Part shown: positions 1-10,158 of the stretch, in pieces
How the letters are laid out: the number at the start of each line of letters is the position of its first letter
Position numbering within the stretch: the first letter of the stretch is position 1
Assembly (NCBI RefSeq): GCF_003144115.1
Contig: NW_020312002.1
Span: 352,859 to 416,858 of the forward strand
Source of the DNA: Tilletiopsis washingtonensis
Lineage: Eukaryota > Basidiomycota > Exobasidiomycetes > Entylomatales
Direction: 5' to 3'
Length of the DNA stretch: 64,000 bases
Notes under the pieces: model-generated
What the model was told of the DNA's origin: nothing
Databases searched by the model: none
The model's input: the letters and a program-made list of their open reading frames with translations, nothing else
Translations under genes and position numbers: made by a program

Positions 1-3000
1 AGAAGCTGGAAGCGCGCATCGCGAAGGAGGTTGAGCGCATGAGCATCGACCAGGCGAATGCTCGGCGTAAGCGCACGTCACAGACGGCCAGCAGCTCCAA
101 CGACGGACTCGACGCCGAGAGCCAGACGTCTGCCAGCATGCCCCACGAAGAGGACCTCTTGCCCTTCCTGGGGCTGCTCAGTCCCAACTCGCTCGGCCTG
201 CTCACCATCGTCGAGATCATGCGGCTGCACGGCACATCCGGCGTGCCGGACGGCACAAAGGCCACGCGCGCGCTGATCCACATCGGACGCGCCGTCGAGA
301 ACGAGCACCACATGAATCTGCTGCGCAAGAAGCCGCACCTCCGCAAACTCGCGCGCAAGCTCAGTCTCAACCTGCGCGGCGAGCGTGTTCTCGACCAGGG
401 CCTCCGCGCCCGACTCCGCGCCGAGGCCGAGGCGGAGGGTGCCAACGACATCGCCGGCGAGTTGGAGCCGTGGACGCAGCCGATCCGCGCGCGCGTCGGC
501 AGCTTCCTGATCCAGCTGCTCATGCAAGAGGCCACCGTGACGCGCTCGGCGCGCGACGCCGACGGCAAGCTGCACGTCGAGGAGCACCCGGCGTTCTATG
601 CGGCGTACCAGTACGTCCAGGGGCGCAAGCTGGGCATCATCCGCGTCAACGAGGTGGTGGGTGAGCGCCTCGACAAGGAGAACATCGGCTCCGTCGACGC
701 GCGCATGCTGCCGATGCTCGTCGCGCCTCGCCCGTGGATGGCGCACGACCAGGGCGGCTACCAGACGACGCGGACGACGGCCATGCGCTACAAGGACAGC
801 CTCGAGCAGGCGCAGTACATGCAGGCTGCGTCGGACAATGCCGAGCTCGACGTGGTGCTCTCCGCGCTGGATGTGCTTGGCCAGACGCCTTGGCGCGTCA
901 ATCGGCGCGTGTACGATGTGATCTCCGAGGTGTGGAACAGCGGCGCTGAGTTTCTCAAGATCCCCGCGTCGCCCTTTGCCGAGCCCGAGCCGGAACGCCC
1001 GGTGGACTACGACACGGACCTGCAGGCCAAGTCAGACTATGTGCGCCGGCTGAAGGTCTGGTCGCTCGACAAGGCCAACGCGCACTCGCGGCGATGCGAC
1101 CTCAACTACAAGCTCGAGGTCGCACGCGCATTCATGGGCGAGCGCATGTTCTTCCCGCACAACATGGACTTCCGCGGGCGCGCATATCCGATCCCGCCGC
1201 ACCTGAACCACCTGGGCGACGACCTGTGCCGTGGCCTGCTCCTCTTCGACGACGCCAAGCCGCTCGGCGCGCGCGGCCTGCGCTGGTTGCAAATCCACCT
1301 GGCCAACTTGCACGGCTTCGACAAGGCCAACTTCCACGACCGGCAGCTCTTCGCAGAGCAGCACGAGAAGCAGATCCGCGCCAGCGCTGCAAACCCGCTC
1401 GGCGAGAGCGAAGACGAGCAGTGGTGGCGAAAGGCCGACGACCCGTGGCAGTGCCTGGCCACGTGCATTGAGCTGCAGCAGGCCTACGACCACCCCGAAG
1501 GGCCCGAGGCGTACGAGTCCCGCCTGCCGGTCCACCAGGACGGCACCTGCAACGGTCTGCAGCACTACGCCGCGCTCGGAGGCGACACGAACGGTGCGCA
1601 GCAGGTGAATCTCGTCGGCGGCGACCGGCCCTCGGACGTGTACACCAAGGTGGCCGATCTCGTCATCGAGATCATCGAGCGCCAGGCGGCGAATCCGGAC
1701 CACCCACAGCAGGATTTGGCAAACCTTGTGCGCGGCAAGATCACGCGCAAGGTCGTCAAGCAGACGGTGATGACGACCGTCTACGGCGTGACATTCATCG
1801 GCGCCAAGAACCAGATCTACCGCCAGCTGCAGGACCGCGGCGACATTCCCCTCGAGGCCGAGTACTACTGCGCCACGTACTTGGCGCACTGCGTGCTCAT
1901 GTGCATCGGCGACCTGTTCTCCGGCGCCGGCGCCATCCAGAGGTGGCTGACGCAGAGCGCACGCCTCATCGCGCGCAGCATCCCGCCACGCCGCATCCCC
2001 GAGGCCGATCGCGAATACACGCGCGACATCGCCGCTCCGCGCGAAATGGCCGGTCCCCGGCTGCCAGGGCGCCCTCGTGCTGCCAACGAAGGTCTGGAGC
2101 CGGAGGCGCCCGCTGTGCTGTACCTGGCGGGGGCCCGCCTGGCCAAGGAGCAGATGACATCGGTCATCTGGACGACGCCGCTCGGCCTGCCCGTGGTGCA
2201 GCCGTACCGCCGGACGCAGAAGAAGCAGATCAACACCGCCATGCAGAGCGTCTACATCACCGACCCCAACCGCCTGGCCGAGGTGGACCCGACGAAGCAG
2301 GCCTCGGCCTTCGCGCCCAACTTCATCCACTCGCTCGACGCCACGCACATGTTCCTCACCGCCATCGAGTGCCACGCCAAGCAGCTCACCTTTGCCAGTG
2401 TGCACGACTCGTACTGGACGCACGCGTGCGACATCGACACGATGAGCGACGTCATCCGCGACACATTCGTCCGGCTGCACTCGGAGGACATTCTCGGTCG
2501 GCTGCGCGCCGAGGTAAGTCCCTGTCCGCGCCCTGCCGCCGCTCTCGCGAGACGTGCCCGCTGACGCGCCATGCACAGTTCCTGGACCGCTACAAGGACT
2601 TCCTCATTCCTGCGAATGAGGCCCGCAATGTCGCGCGCCAGGTGGCGCGGCGGGAGATCCGGACCAAGAAACTGCGGGCGCTGGCTGCCCAGCCGGTGGA
2701 CCAGATGGGCGCCACCGACATGTCCAAGGTCGCAGAGGCGTTGGCCGAGACGAACTTGTCCGAAGAGGCGGAGGCGATCGATGACAAGGATGACGATCCG
2801 TCGGAGCCAAGCCCAACGGAGGTGTCAGAGATGATGATGGATCGCCACAAGCCGGCGAGGCTGCCGAAGAGATTCCGGCGCAAGATGGCTGCGAACGAGG
2901 CTGCGAACGAGGCGGCGAACGAGGCGGCGAACGAGGCGGCGAACGACGCGGACGCGCCCGAGAGCGATGTCTTTGGCCGCAACATGCTGGGTCCGGACTC

Positions 3001-3178
3001 CGACTGGCGTCTCCAGACGGACATGTCTGTTGACGATGCGGCGTCGCGCTCCGTGCTGCACTACAACTCGCTGCCCCGCACAGGCTACGTCCGGCTGGCC
3101 GACCTGCTGCCCGCCACGCCGTCGCGCGGCGCCTTCGACGTCGCCGAGATCAAGCGCTCGCTCTACTTCTTCTCCTAG
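1..3178 (+). CDS. RPO41: Mitochondrial DNA-directed RNA polymerase, 3' part (start lies before the window)
   Basis: Single-subunit T7-type RNA polymerase that transcribes mitochondrial DNA in the matrix. The frame is open to the left edge, so the N-terminus is missing. Exons: 1-2513 and 2579-3178, with a 65-base intron. Counting from the Met codon at 39, the family motifs are clear: DGTCNGLQHYAALGGD with the metal-binding Asp near residue 501, KQTVMTTVYG with Lys 574 and Tyr 582 (the same 8-residue spacing as T7 K631/Y639), and HDSYWTHA with the second metal Asp near 790. The protein ends in the conserved C-terminal YFFS-type foot. Two stretches look lineage-specific: about 50 residues rich in Pro and Arg between ARLIARSIPP and EQMTSVIWTT, and a long charged insertion near the C-terminus with five AANE repeats. 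It is certainly this family; only the 5' end is unknown. Confidence 0.96.
2888..2947 (+). repeat. Coding minisatellite in RPO41, 5 x 12 bases
   Basis: Five head-to-tail copies of a 12-base unit, GCKGCGAACGAG (K = T in copies 1-2, G in copies 3-5; the last copy ends GAC). They encode five Ala-Ala-Asn-Glu/Asp repeats in the charged insertion before the polymerase C-terminal foot. The frame is kept, so length change would alter the insertion without breaking the gene. Confidence 0.95.
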
Positions 3179-3348
3179 ACCTAATCGTGCGGCTGCGGCC
3201 GCTCCATACCACCACTCTAGACGCCGTCTCGCCCTCTCGCTCTCGATTGCGCCGTTGCCGGCGCAGCTCATGTGTACAACGTAGGAATCAACAATGCATT
3301 TGTCGAGCCGCAGCAGCCGCGTCTGGGCGTTGCGTGTGGCGCCTCTAT

Positions 3349-5153
3349 CTACTCCTCCTTGCCTGCCCGCGGCCTGCTCTTCTCGGTCGTGAGCGTCCAG
3401 AGCACGACAAAGACGGCAAAGGAGAGCATGGTGCTGAACGCGCCGCCGACGTACGGCCAGGCCGCGCTGAGGCCGCGCGGGTGCTCGTCGTGGTTGAAGG
3501 GTCGCACAGGCGCCACGTCGCGCGTCGAGATGTAGGACCAGCCGTGGCGCGCCCACTCGACGCGGAACGTGTAGACGCCGTGCCGGTCCGGCACCTGGAA
3601 CGTGGAGCTGTAGCGCGTGTGCGCGGCGCTGCTGCGCTCTGCCTCGGCCAGTGCGCCGCTTGAAGATGACGCCGCAGGGTCGATCGCCACCAGGGGCGCA
3701 GTGATGAAGGGGTCGATCATGACGAGCGAGACCTGCAGGTCCAGGTCGCGCGGCGCCGGCACCCAGCCCTTGACGGGGTCGTGGAGCGAGAGGTCGAGGT
3801 TGAACGTCTGTGGCCAGAGCGTGAGCACCTACCGCCGCTACGCCAGCAGCATCCCTCGACTCACAACGTGGTCCTTGACGCGGTACATGCGCTGCACGGC
3901 GCCGCCCGCCTCGTCGACCCACTCCTCGTAGTCTGGCCGCTCGTCGTGCGGGCCGGCACGCACGCGCTCGTGCGAGGTCTGCGCCACGCGCAGCACGCCG
4001 TGCGACTGCGTCAGCCACGAGACGAGCGCCAGGCTCACGGGCAGGTTGGCGGTGGAGGTGTAGCTGCTCGGGTTGGTGTCAGCACGCTGGAGCGCCAGTG
4101 GCCTGCACGAGGGCAGCTCGGCACCCAGCACAGCCACTCACCTCTCGCCATCCCGTGTCCGCCGCTTCTGCTCCTGCAAGCTCTCGTCGGCAAAGAGGTC
4201 GACGCTGCCGCTCCAGATGGCCCGGGCACTGTTGTCCTTCAGCTGAAAGCCGCTGACCAGCGCCGCGTCGGCATCGGCGCCGGTGAGCGGGGCGGCTGGC
4301 GGCTCGTCACCCTCGGCGCGCAGGCCCGTCTTGGAGTAGCTAGAGCTCGCCGCACGGATGAGCGGGAAGGCCATCGGGTTCGGCCCGACGCGGTGGGCGA
4401 CGCCGCTGAAGAGCAGCGGGTGCTGCTGTGCCGCCTGCAGTGCCTCGGCACTGAAGACCTGCGCGCTCCGGACAAGGCCGCCGTTCTGCGCCGCGGGGCC
4501 AAGCAGGATGCTCGAGTCGTTGCTGGCGCCGTCGCTGCTGCCGGCGAGCGCGCGGAAGTGGTCGACGACGAGCGAGGAGCGCGGCTCGACCTCGAGCGCG
4601 AACTCGCGCGCCAGGTCGCGGTACGACTCGGCAAACGAGGGCGCCAGGCCGAAGAGCACGTTACCGCCGTTCTTGAGGAAGGAGACGAGCTCCTGCGGCG
4701 AGAGGTCGGCGCTGAGTGCTGATGGGAGGGAGGGGTCAGACACACGGTCGGAGGTGGCCAAAGCCGGAAGCCTTGCTGCACAGGCATCGCGCATGGAGCT
4801 TCAGGCCTTCCTGCAGTGTCGCCTTTGCAGCTCCACAACAGCACCGGCAACGCGCTCCGCACTCCCGCGCATCGGATCCACTCGCCGCACTCACCCTTGG
4901 CTGCAGGCGCCAGCAGAAGCAGGTGGTCGAAGCTGCGCTGCCCAAACTCGGTCAGGCGCGGCTTGTCGTCCCGGGCGCCGCGCACGGCGAGCTCGAGGCC
5001 GAGGTCGCTGCGCAGGGCGCCAAAGAAGCGGCTGTAGCGCGCCTCGTGCGCCGGCTCGTCGAGCACGACGAGCACACGCGGGCCCGTCGACGAGAGGGCC
5101 AGCGCCAGCGGCAGCAGCAGGAGCGCCAGGAGTGCGCTGAGGAGAGAGCGCAT
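3349..5153 (-). CDS. WBP1: Oligosaccharyltransferase 48-kDa subunit (OST48/Wbp1 family)
   Basis: Subunit of the ER oligosaccharyltransferase that moves the lipid-linked glycan onto nascent Asn residues. Exons on the minus strand: 5153-4895, 4718-4142, 4063-3865, 3807-3349; about 497 residues, slightly longer than yeast Wbp1 (430). Visible features are a signal peptide (MRSLLSALLALLLLPLALA), the N-terminal core with VLVVLDE, a conserved SFLKNGGNVLFGL segment, YRVKDHVV and GWVPAPRDLDLQ in the C-terminal lumenal part, one membrane span near residues 465-487, and a short basic/acidic cytosolic tail ending in GKEE. The exon 3 acceptor was chosen by phase; it could shift by a few codons. The gene is divergent from RSM19 across 351 bases. 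Family assignment is firm. Confidence 0.93.
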
Positions 5154-5504
5154 GCTGGGATGCTGCGTGAGAGAGGAGGTGGAGAGGCAGGAAGCAGGCC
5201 GTGGGCGGGCGGCTCGGGAAGGTCGCGCTGGCGGCGCGCGGTGGTCGGTGCGCGCTGCTGACGCCGCCGTGCGCGGCCGAGCAGCGCCGACCCGCTGCCT
5301 GCTGGCGGAGGGCGCGTGCGACTCCCAGCGCCGGCCAGAAGTGCCTCCGCCTCCTCGGCACCAGCTGGTCTCATCGCCCTCCACTGCACCTCGCCCTCTC
5401 TCGCTGCCGCCTCTGCCTCTCCTTCCTCGCTCTCCTACTTCTCCGTGCTCATCGCCAGCAGCGCGCCCTCTCCTCTCGTCCGCGCCTCTCTCGCCGCGCC
5501 GCAC
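5154..5504. promoter_or_regulatory. Divergent promoter region, OST48 / RSM19
   Basis: Gene-free 351 bases between two start codons on opposite strands. The RSM19 side is a long C/T-rich stretch (about 5385-5500), typical of a fungal 5' leader. I see no clear TATA box and no CACGTG core here, unlike most other divergent pairs in this window. Confidence 0.6.
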
Positions 5505-6391
5505 ATGCGTCCCTCATTAGCCCTCGCCGCTCGCTCGGCGTGGAAGGGCCCCTTCTTCGTGCCCTTCCCCAACATGGCGCAGGCCCTCAAGAACAACACG
5601 CCCATCCGCACAAACGCGCGCAGCTGCACCATCCTGCCCAACTTTGTCGGGTCAGTCACGCCGGCGAGCGGGAGCGCCGTGGAGGCGAGGGGGGCGAGAC
5701 GCGGTGCGAGGCCAGCGGGCGTGAGGATGGCGAGTCGACGCCGCGATGCATCAGGCCGGGCCAGGGCAGGCCAGGTGATGGAAGCTCCGAAGCGCACTGC
5801 TGGGCCGCCGCAGCGCTAGAAAGTCTGGCGCACAAGGCCTGTCACTGAGGTGGCGCTGCGCTGCTCTTCTGGCGCCGCCCTTGCGGCTCAGAGCCGTCGC
5901 TTTGGCAGGAGCAGTCTACACAGCGGGCTGAGCGTGGCTGAGGGTGCGGCAAAGGAGCAAGCGCAGAGAGTGCCATAGACCTGCTATGAGGCCAGTGCAG
6001 CCTTGCTAGAGAAATCTCGCACTGCGCACCGCTCGTTACTGGCCGTCTGCAGGCGCATCCTGGGCACCTCTTGCGGGCGACCTCTGGCTTTGTTGCGGCT
6101 CATGTGTCGGACGACGCGGCGCGTTCGTCCCTCCAGCTGCTGCATCGACGTCACTCCCGCCTTCAGATGCTCTGCGACAGTTGAGCTGCTGCAGCATCCT
6201 TCTCAGCCTCCACTCCACCGTGTCGCTCCTCCCGTCCGCTCACACCCGCTCTCGGCAGGCTTAAGTTCCTGATCCACAACGGCAAGCACCACATTCCCGT
6301 GGCCATCACCGACGAGATGGTCGGGCACAAGCTGGGCGAGTTTGCGGCGACGCGCAAGCGCTTCAGCTACCGCATGACCAAGAACAAGTAG
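5505..6391 (+). CDS. RSM19: Mitochondrial small-subunit ribosomal protein uS19m
   Basis: Part of the mitochondrial 30S head, imported into the matrix. Exons 5505-5650 and 6259-6391 give 92 residues, the same length as yeast Rsm19. The start is set by the family N-terminus ([19 protein letters not shown] matches the ARSVWKGP block). Further signatures are [18 protein letters not shown] across the splice, then [15 protein letters not shown], and the end [18 protein letters not shown]. The splice rebuilds Gly-Leu-Lys-Phe exactly as in the family. The donor is GTCAGT rather than GTGAGT. The 608-base intron is about ten times the local norm. Longer upstream in-frame Met codons exist but would add unconserved residues. 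Confidence 0.95.
5651..6258 (+). other. Unusually long intron (608 bases) in RSM19
   Basis: Bounded by GTCAGT and CTCGGCAG. I find no coding exon inside. A GTGATGG at about 5776 and a CTGA at about 5845 loosely resemble snoRNA C and D boxes 70 bases apart, but the C box has a mismatch and I see no good terminal stem, so I do not call a snoRNA. Confidence 0.6.
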
Positions 6392-6921
6392 AGCGTGAGT
6401 CGGCTGCAGTGCAAGGCTGGCGGAGCAAGCCGATGCTGACGACTCCTTCTCCACTGCAGGGTCGTCAACTGCCCGTATTGCCCGTCTCGCTCGCTCGCTG
6501 CATCTCATCTGTACAACAATGTCATCGTCCTGCCGTCCCCTCTGGTTCTGTTGCGGACCGTCACACTCGCGCGGCACAGGCTGAGCCAAGGCCATGAAGC
6601 ATTCTCGGGGTTTTGGGTGGTGGTGCGCTGGCACCGTTCAAAGTACAGAGTGTGGGACGTGGAGGCGTCGCGGGTGCGCGGCGCTCCAGGAAAAGTGTGT
6701 GTGTGTGTATGCGTGGAGTGTGCGTGGATGAGGAAGAGAGAGAGACGACGCGACGGCACACACGACCGTCATGCCGCTCCCGTGTCATAGGCCAGCAGTG
6801 GAGCGCAGGCCTGCGCGCCACGCCGGACCGCCGATGAGAGAGAGTGAACCATGGTGATGCAGAAGAGGAACAGCGACGGGCGAGAGAGAGAGCGTAGAGG
6901 GTGCAACACGGGATTGTGCAT
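6392..6921. other. Convergent 3' region, RSM19 / RPS9
   Basis: 530 bases between two stop codons facing each other. It holds both 3' UTRs, a (GT)7 run at 6695-6708 followed by more GT/GA-rich sequence, and purine-rich AG repeats around 6732-6744. I see no gene. Confidence 0.6.
6695..6708 (+). repeat. (GT)7 microsatellite
   Basis: Seven perfect GT units in the shared 3' region of the convergent pair RSM19/RPS9. Confidence 0.9.
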
Positions 6922-7910
6922 TTACTCCTCCTCCTCCTCCTCGGCGTCGCCGCCAGCCTCGCCCTCCTTGGCGGCGGCAGCGGCAGCGCGCTTCCGCTTG
7001 ACACGGCCGGCGCGCGCACCGCCGTAGGGGCTGGTGAGGGCGAAGTCGATGTGCTTCTGGCTGTCGAGGCGCACGGTGAAGCTGGGCACGTTGACAATCT
7101 GCTTGCCGACGCGGATGTGGCGCTGGCGGATGAGCACGCGGGCGTGGTGGATCGACTTGGCGAGGCCGCTCTTGAACACCTGCGTCTGCAGGCGGCGCTC
7201 GAGGAAGTCCTCGATCTTGAGGGCGAGCACGTAGTCGAGACTGCACGGCGTGTGAGCGGTCTGCCCTTGTAGTAGTGTCCTCCTGCCCGTGGCGTGCCCT
7301 GCCAGCCCTCTCGTTCCCTCCAACTGCAGCACACGACGCCTTCCTCCTGCGCCCTTCTCTCACTCATGCTTGGCCCTCTCTTCTCCTGCCAAGTACTCAC
7401 CGCATGCGCGTCTCGTCCAGCACACCAATGCGAACCAGGCGGCGAATGATGGCGTTACCCTCGAAGAGACGCTTGGGGTCCTTCTCGTCGAGCTTCAGCA
7501 GCTCACGGGCAGCACGACGGATCTTGGAGAGCACAAGCTGTAGAACGCGCGGAGATGAGCGCTTGCCCTCACAGAATATACGATGCACCTCCGAGCGGCA
7601 AGCCTGATCCGACCTCCTGCCCGTCTACAGCAGTCCCTGCATCCGTCTCCATCGCTTTCCTCGCGCAGCCTTCCGTCTCTGTCCCACTCCTGCTCTGGCG
7701 CCGTTGTCCGTGCCCTCTCCTCCCTCAATTGCCATCTTCCCATCGTCTCCCCTGCCCGCACGCGACACTCACAGCAATGCGCCAGATCTCGCGCTTGTTG
7801 CGCAGGCCGTACTCGCCGGCGAGCTTGAGCTCGGCGTCGAGGCGCGCGCTCTCAAAGGGGCGACGCGGGACCTTGTAGGTCTTGCTGGTGCTGCGGGGAG
7901 CGCGAGGCAT
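6922..7910 (-). CDS. RPS9: 40S ribosomal protein uS4 (S9)
   Basis: Small-subunit ribosomal protein of the cytosolic ribosome. Minus-strand exons 7910-7773, 7537-7401 and 7240-6922; 197 residues, as expected. Strong family blocks: [57 protein letters not shown], the S4 RNA-binding region [20 protein letters not shown] followed by [19 protein letters not shown], and a tail of basic then acidic residues ending in six Glu. The start codon directly follows a CCCGCAG acceptor. A matching donor (AAG|GTGAGC) lies at 8146, so a 236-base 5' UTR intron is likely. The gene is divergent from RPL21, another ribosomal protein gene. Confidence 0.97.
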
Positions 7911-8537
7911 CTGCGGGAGGACCAGTGGTGAGGACTGCACGAGAGATACGTCTGCTGTGCAGCGACGAGAGTGGAGAGAGGAGAGTGCTGCCGCCAGCAT
8001 GCGCGGCTGCGGCGGACAGCATGCGCCCTGCCTCCTCTCTCCGTCTCGCTGCGCTGCCTCTGCTGCGGCCGCACATGCGCCGCATCCTCAGCAGCGGCAT
8101 GCACAGGTCGTGCGAGGCCGCGTGTCCAGCGGGCGGGCGAGCTCACCTTGACGAGCTTGAGGGGGAGGAGGGGGAGGGATGTCGTGGGTGCGAAGCGAGG
8201 CGGCCGCGCCAGGCACAGCAGTCGGCGCGCGGCGGCGGCCAGGCGCAGGCGGGAGCGGCGCAGCGGCGCGAAGGAGGGCGAGGCAGGGCGGGCGCACGTG
8301 ACGCGTCTCTTCCGCCCAGCCGCGGCGCAGCGCCGCAGCGCGTCGCGGAGTCGCACGCGCGGGCTCCCCTGCGCCAGGAAGCCGCCGCCGCCGCCGCCCG
8401 CCGCCTGCGCCTGCTGTGGGCGCTGCCTCTGGCGCTGCCTCGGCTCGGCGCCGCTGCCGGCTCACACAGCGCGGCTCGTCGCTCCCTCTCTCCGCCCACC
8501 TGCCACCTCCCTCACCCTCCTCAAGCAGCCTCTCACA
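7911..8537. promoter_or_regulatory. Shared ribosomal-protein promoter, RPS9 / RPL21
   Basis: 627 bases between the start of RPS9 (minus) and the first exon of RPL21 (plus). It contains the inferred RPS9 5' UTR intron (8146-7911) and, upstream of both transcripts, a CACGTGACGC element at 8295-8304. The RPL21 side ends in a C/T-rich leader. Confidence 0.65.
8295..8300. promoter_or_regulatory. CACGTG core between RPS9 and RPL21
   Basis: Palindromic CACGTG, extended to CACGTGACGC, the same ten bases as in the mL60/NDC80 promoter. It lies about 150 bases beyond the inferred RPS9 5' UTR exon and about 240 bases before the RPL21 leader end. A bHLH (Cbf1-like) site is an inference. Confidence 0.5.
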
Positions 8538-9887
8538 ATGTTCGTATGCCGCACGCGTCTCCTTCGTCGTCGCATCTCTGCACCATCCGTGCCGCACCGG
8601 CAGCGCTGCCCGCTCGCTGCATCATCTCGCCACGCCGTCCGGCGTGCGTCTCGCACGAAGCATCGAGGCGTCTGCTGGCGCCAAAGCGGCCGCAGCTGCC
8701 GTCGCGCGGCTCCCGCTGGCCAGCCATGCGGGTCGCGCTCGTGCTGCTTGACGGCGGTGCCTTGGCGCTCATTGGCGCGTGAGCATGTGCCACTGCGAGC
8801 TGTAGGCTGCCGACTGCCACTGCGCCCTGCAGTCGCCGGGCGTGGCATGGCCATGGGCGGAGATGGGTTCGGATCGGTGGCGCTGCGCGTAGCGGACGCC
8901 TCAGAGCAGTAGCCGTTCCCCGCTCGCACTCTCGGTATGCCGTCCCTCGGGCTCTGGACTGACAATCTCTCACCCCCCTAGGCCGAACTCCTTCGGATAC
9001 CGCGCGCGCACGCGTGACCTGTTCAAGCGCGACTTCCGCAAGCACGGCCCCATCAAGCTGAGCACGTACCTGCGCCCCTACCATGTCGGAGACATTGTCG
9101 ACATCAAGGCCAACGCCGCCGAGCAGAAGGGCATGCCGCACAAGGTGTGTACCACGCGACGGAGGGAGAGCAGAGGGGCAGGCATAGCAGTGCAGCGCAT
9201 GCGAGAGCTCGCCGACAGAGCGCGCCGGCTCGCATGGCGCCCCCGCTTGCTACAGCGTCTCGCCCGGCCGATCCATGCTCACACGTCCGCCCCAGTACTA
9301 CCACGGCCGCACCGGCGTCGTGTTCGGCGTGCAGCCGCGTGCCGTGCAGGTGCTCATCTACAAGACGGTCGGCAACCGCAAGATTGAGAAGCGCGTCAAC
9401 CTGCGTGTCGAGCACGTCAAGCACAGCAAGTGCCGCGACGAGTTCCTGAACCGCGTCAAGGAGAACGCGGCCAAGAAGATTGCGGCGAAGGAGAAGGGCG
9501 GTGCGTATCGTGTGGCATGGTGGGCAGGCAGTGGTGGAGCAGAAGGCGTAGACAAGGATATGGCGGCAGGAGAGCGTCGGCGGGTGACGCACAGAGGTGG
9601 TGCGCTGGAAACGTAGCAGGAGCGAACTCTCTCGCTGGGCCGTGCCATCGTCGGGCCGGAGCGCTGCACGTAGTGCGCCGTCGATGCTTGCCGTCGCTGC
9701 CAACCTGCCCACTCGCTGCCGTAGCCGTCCACATCGACCTCTGCGCATCGCACTGACCCTCTTGCCGCCCACAGAGAAGGTGAACCTGAAGCGCCAGCCG
9801 GCACAGCCGCGCGAGGCACGCACCATCTCGACCAAGGAGAACGCACCGGAGACGCTGGCGCCCATTGCCTACGACACGTACATCTAA
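8538..9887 (+). CDS. RPL21: 60S ribosomal protein eL21, start codon split by an intron
   Basis: Large-subunit ribosomal protein. Exons 8538-8539, 8982-9144, 9296-9500 and 9775-9887; 160 residues. Family blocks: [78 protein letters not shown] and [18 protein letters not shown]. Exon 2 begins with G-CCG-AAC-TCC, one base out of phase. The only reading that gives the conserved Met-Pro-x-Ser-Phe-Gly start joins AT (8538-8539, before GTTCGT) to the G at 8982. The ATG is thus cut by the 442-base first intron. Start site confidence is lower than that of the gene itself. Confidence 0.94.
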
Positions 9888-10158
9888 TGGTTGTCGCCGC
9901 CGCACCGTTGTGTTGTACTTGTTCTTCGCGGGGAGGGCCAAAATTTCACTCTGGCATTTGTGACTCTGCTGCGTGTGACGTGCGGATGCGGCGCGAACCC
10001 GGCGGGGTGCGCCAGCGTGTGTCTGTGCTCTGCATCTGCTCTCTACCTCTCTGGATGCTCTCGTGTGTCGGCCTCGCTTGTGACTGCGTCTGGGCCGCGT
10101 GTCGGGTGTTGAGGAGCCCTGGTGCTTAGTCAGCGTCACGCCTCCACTGCGCAAGATC

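Noticed and set aside
5776-5850. Possible C/D-box snoRNA in the RSM19 intron
   Set aside because: The C box differs from the consensus and I find no terminal stem or convincing guide region; kept only as an observation on the intron.
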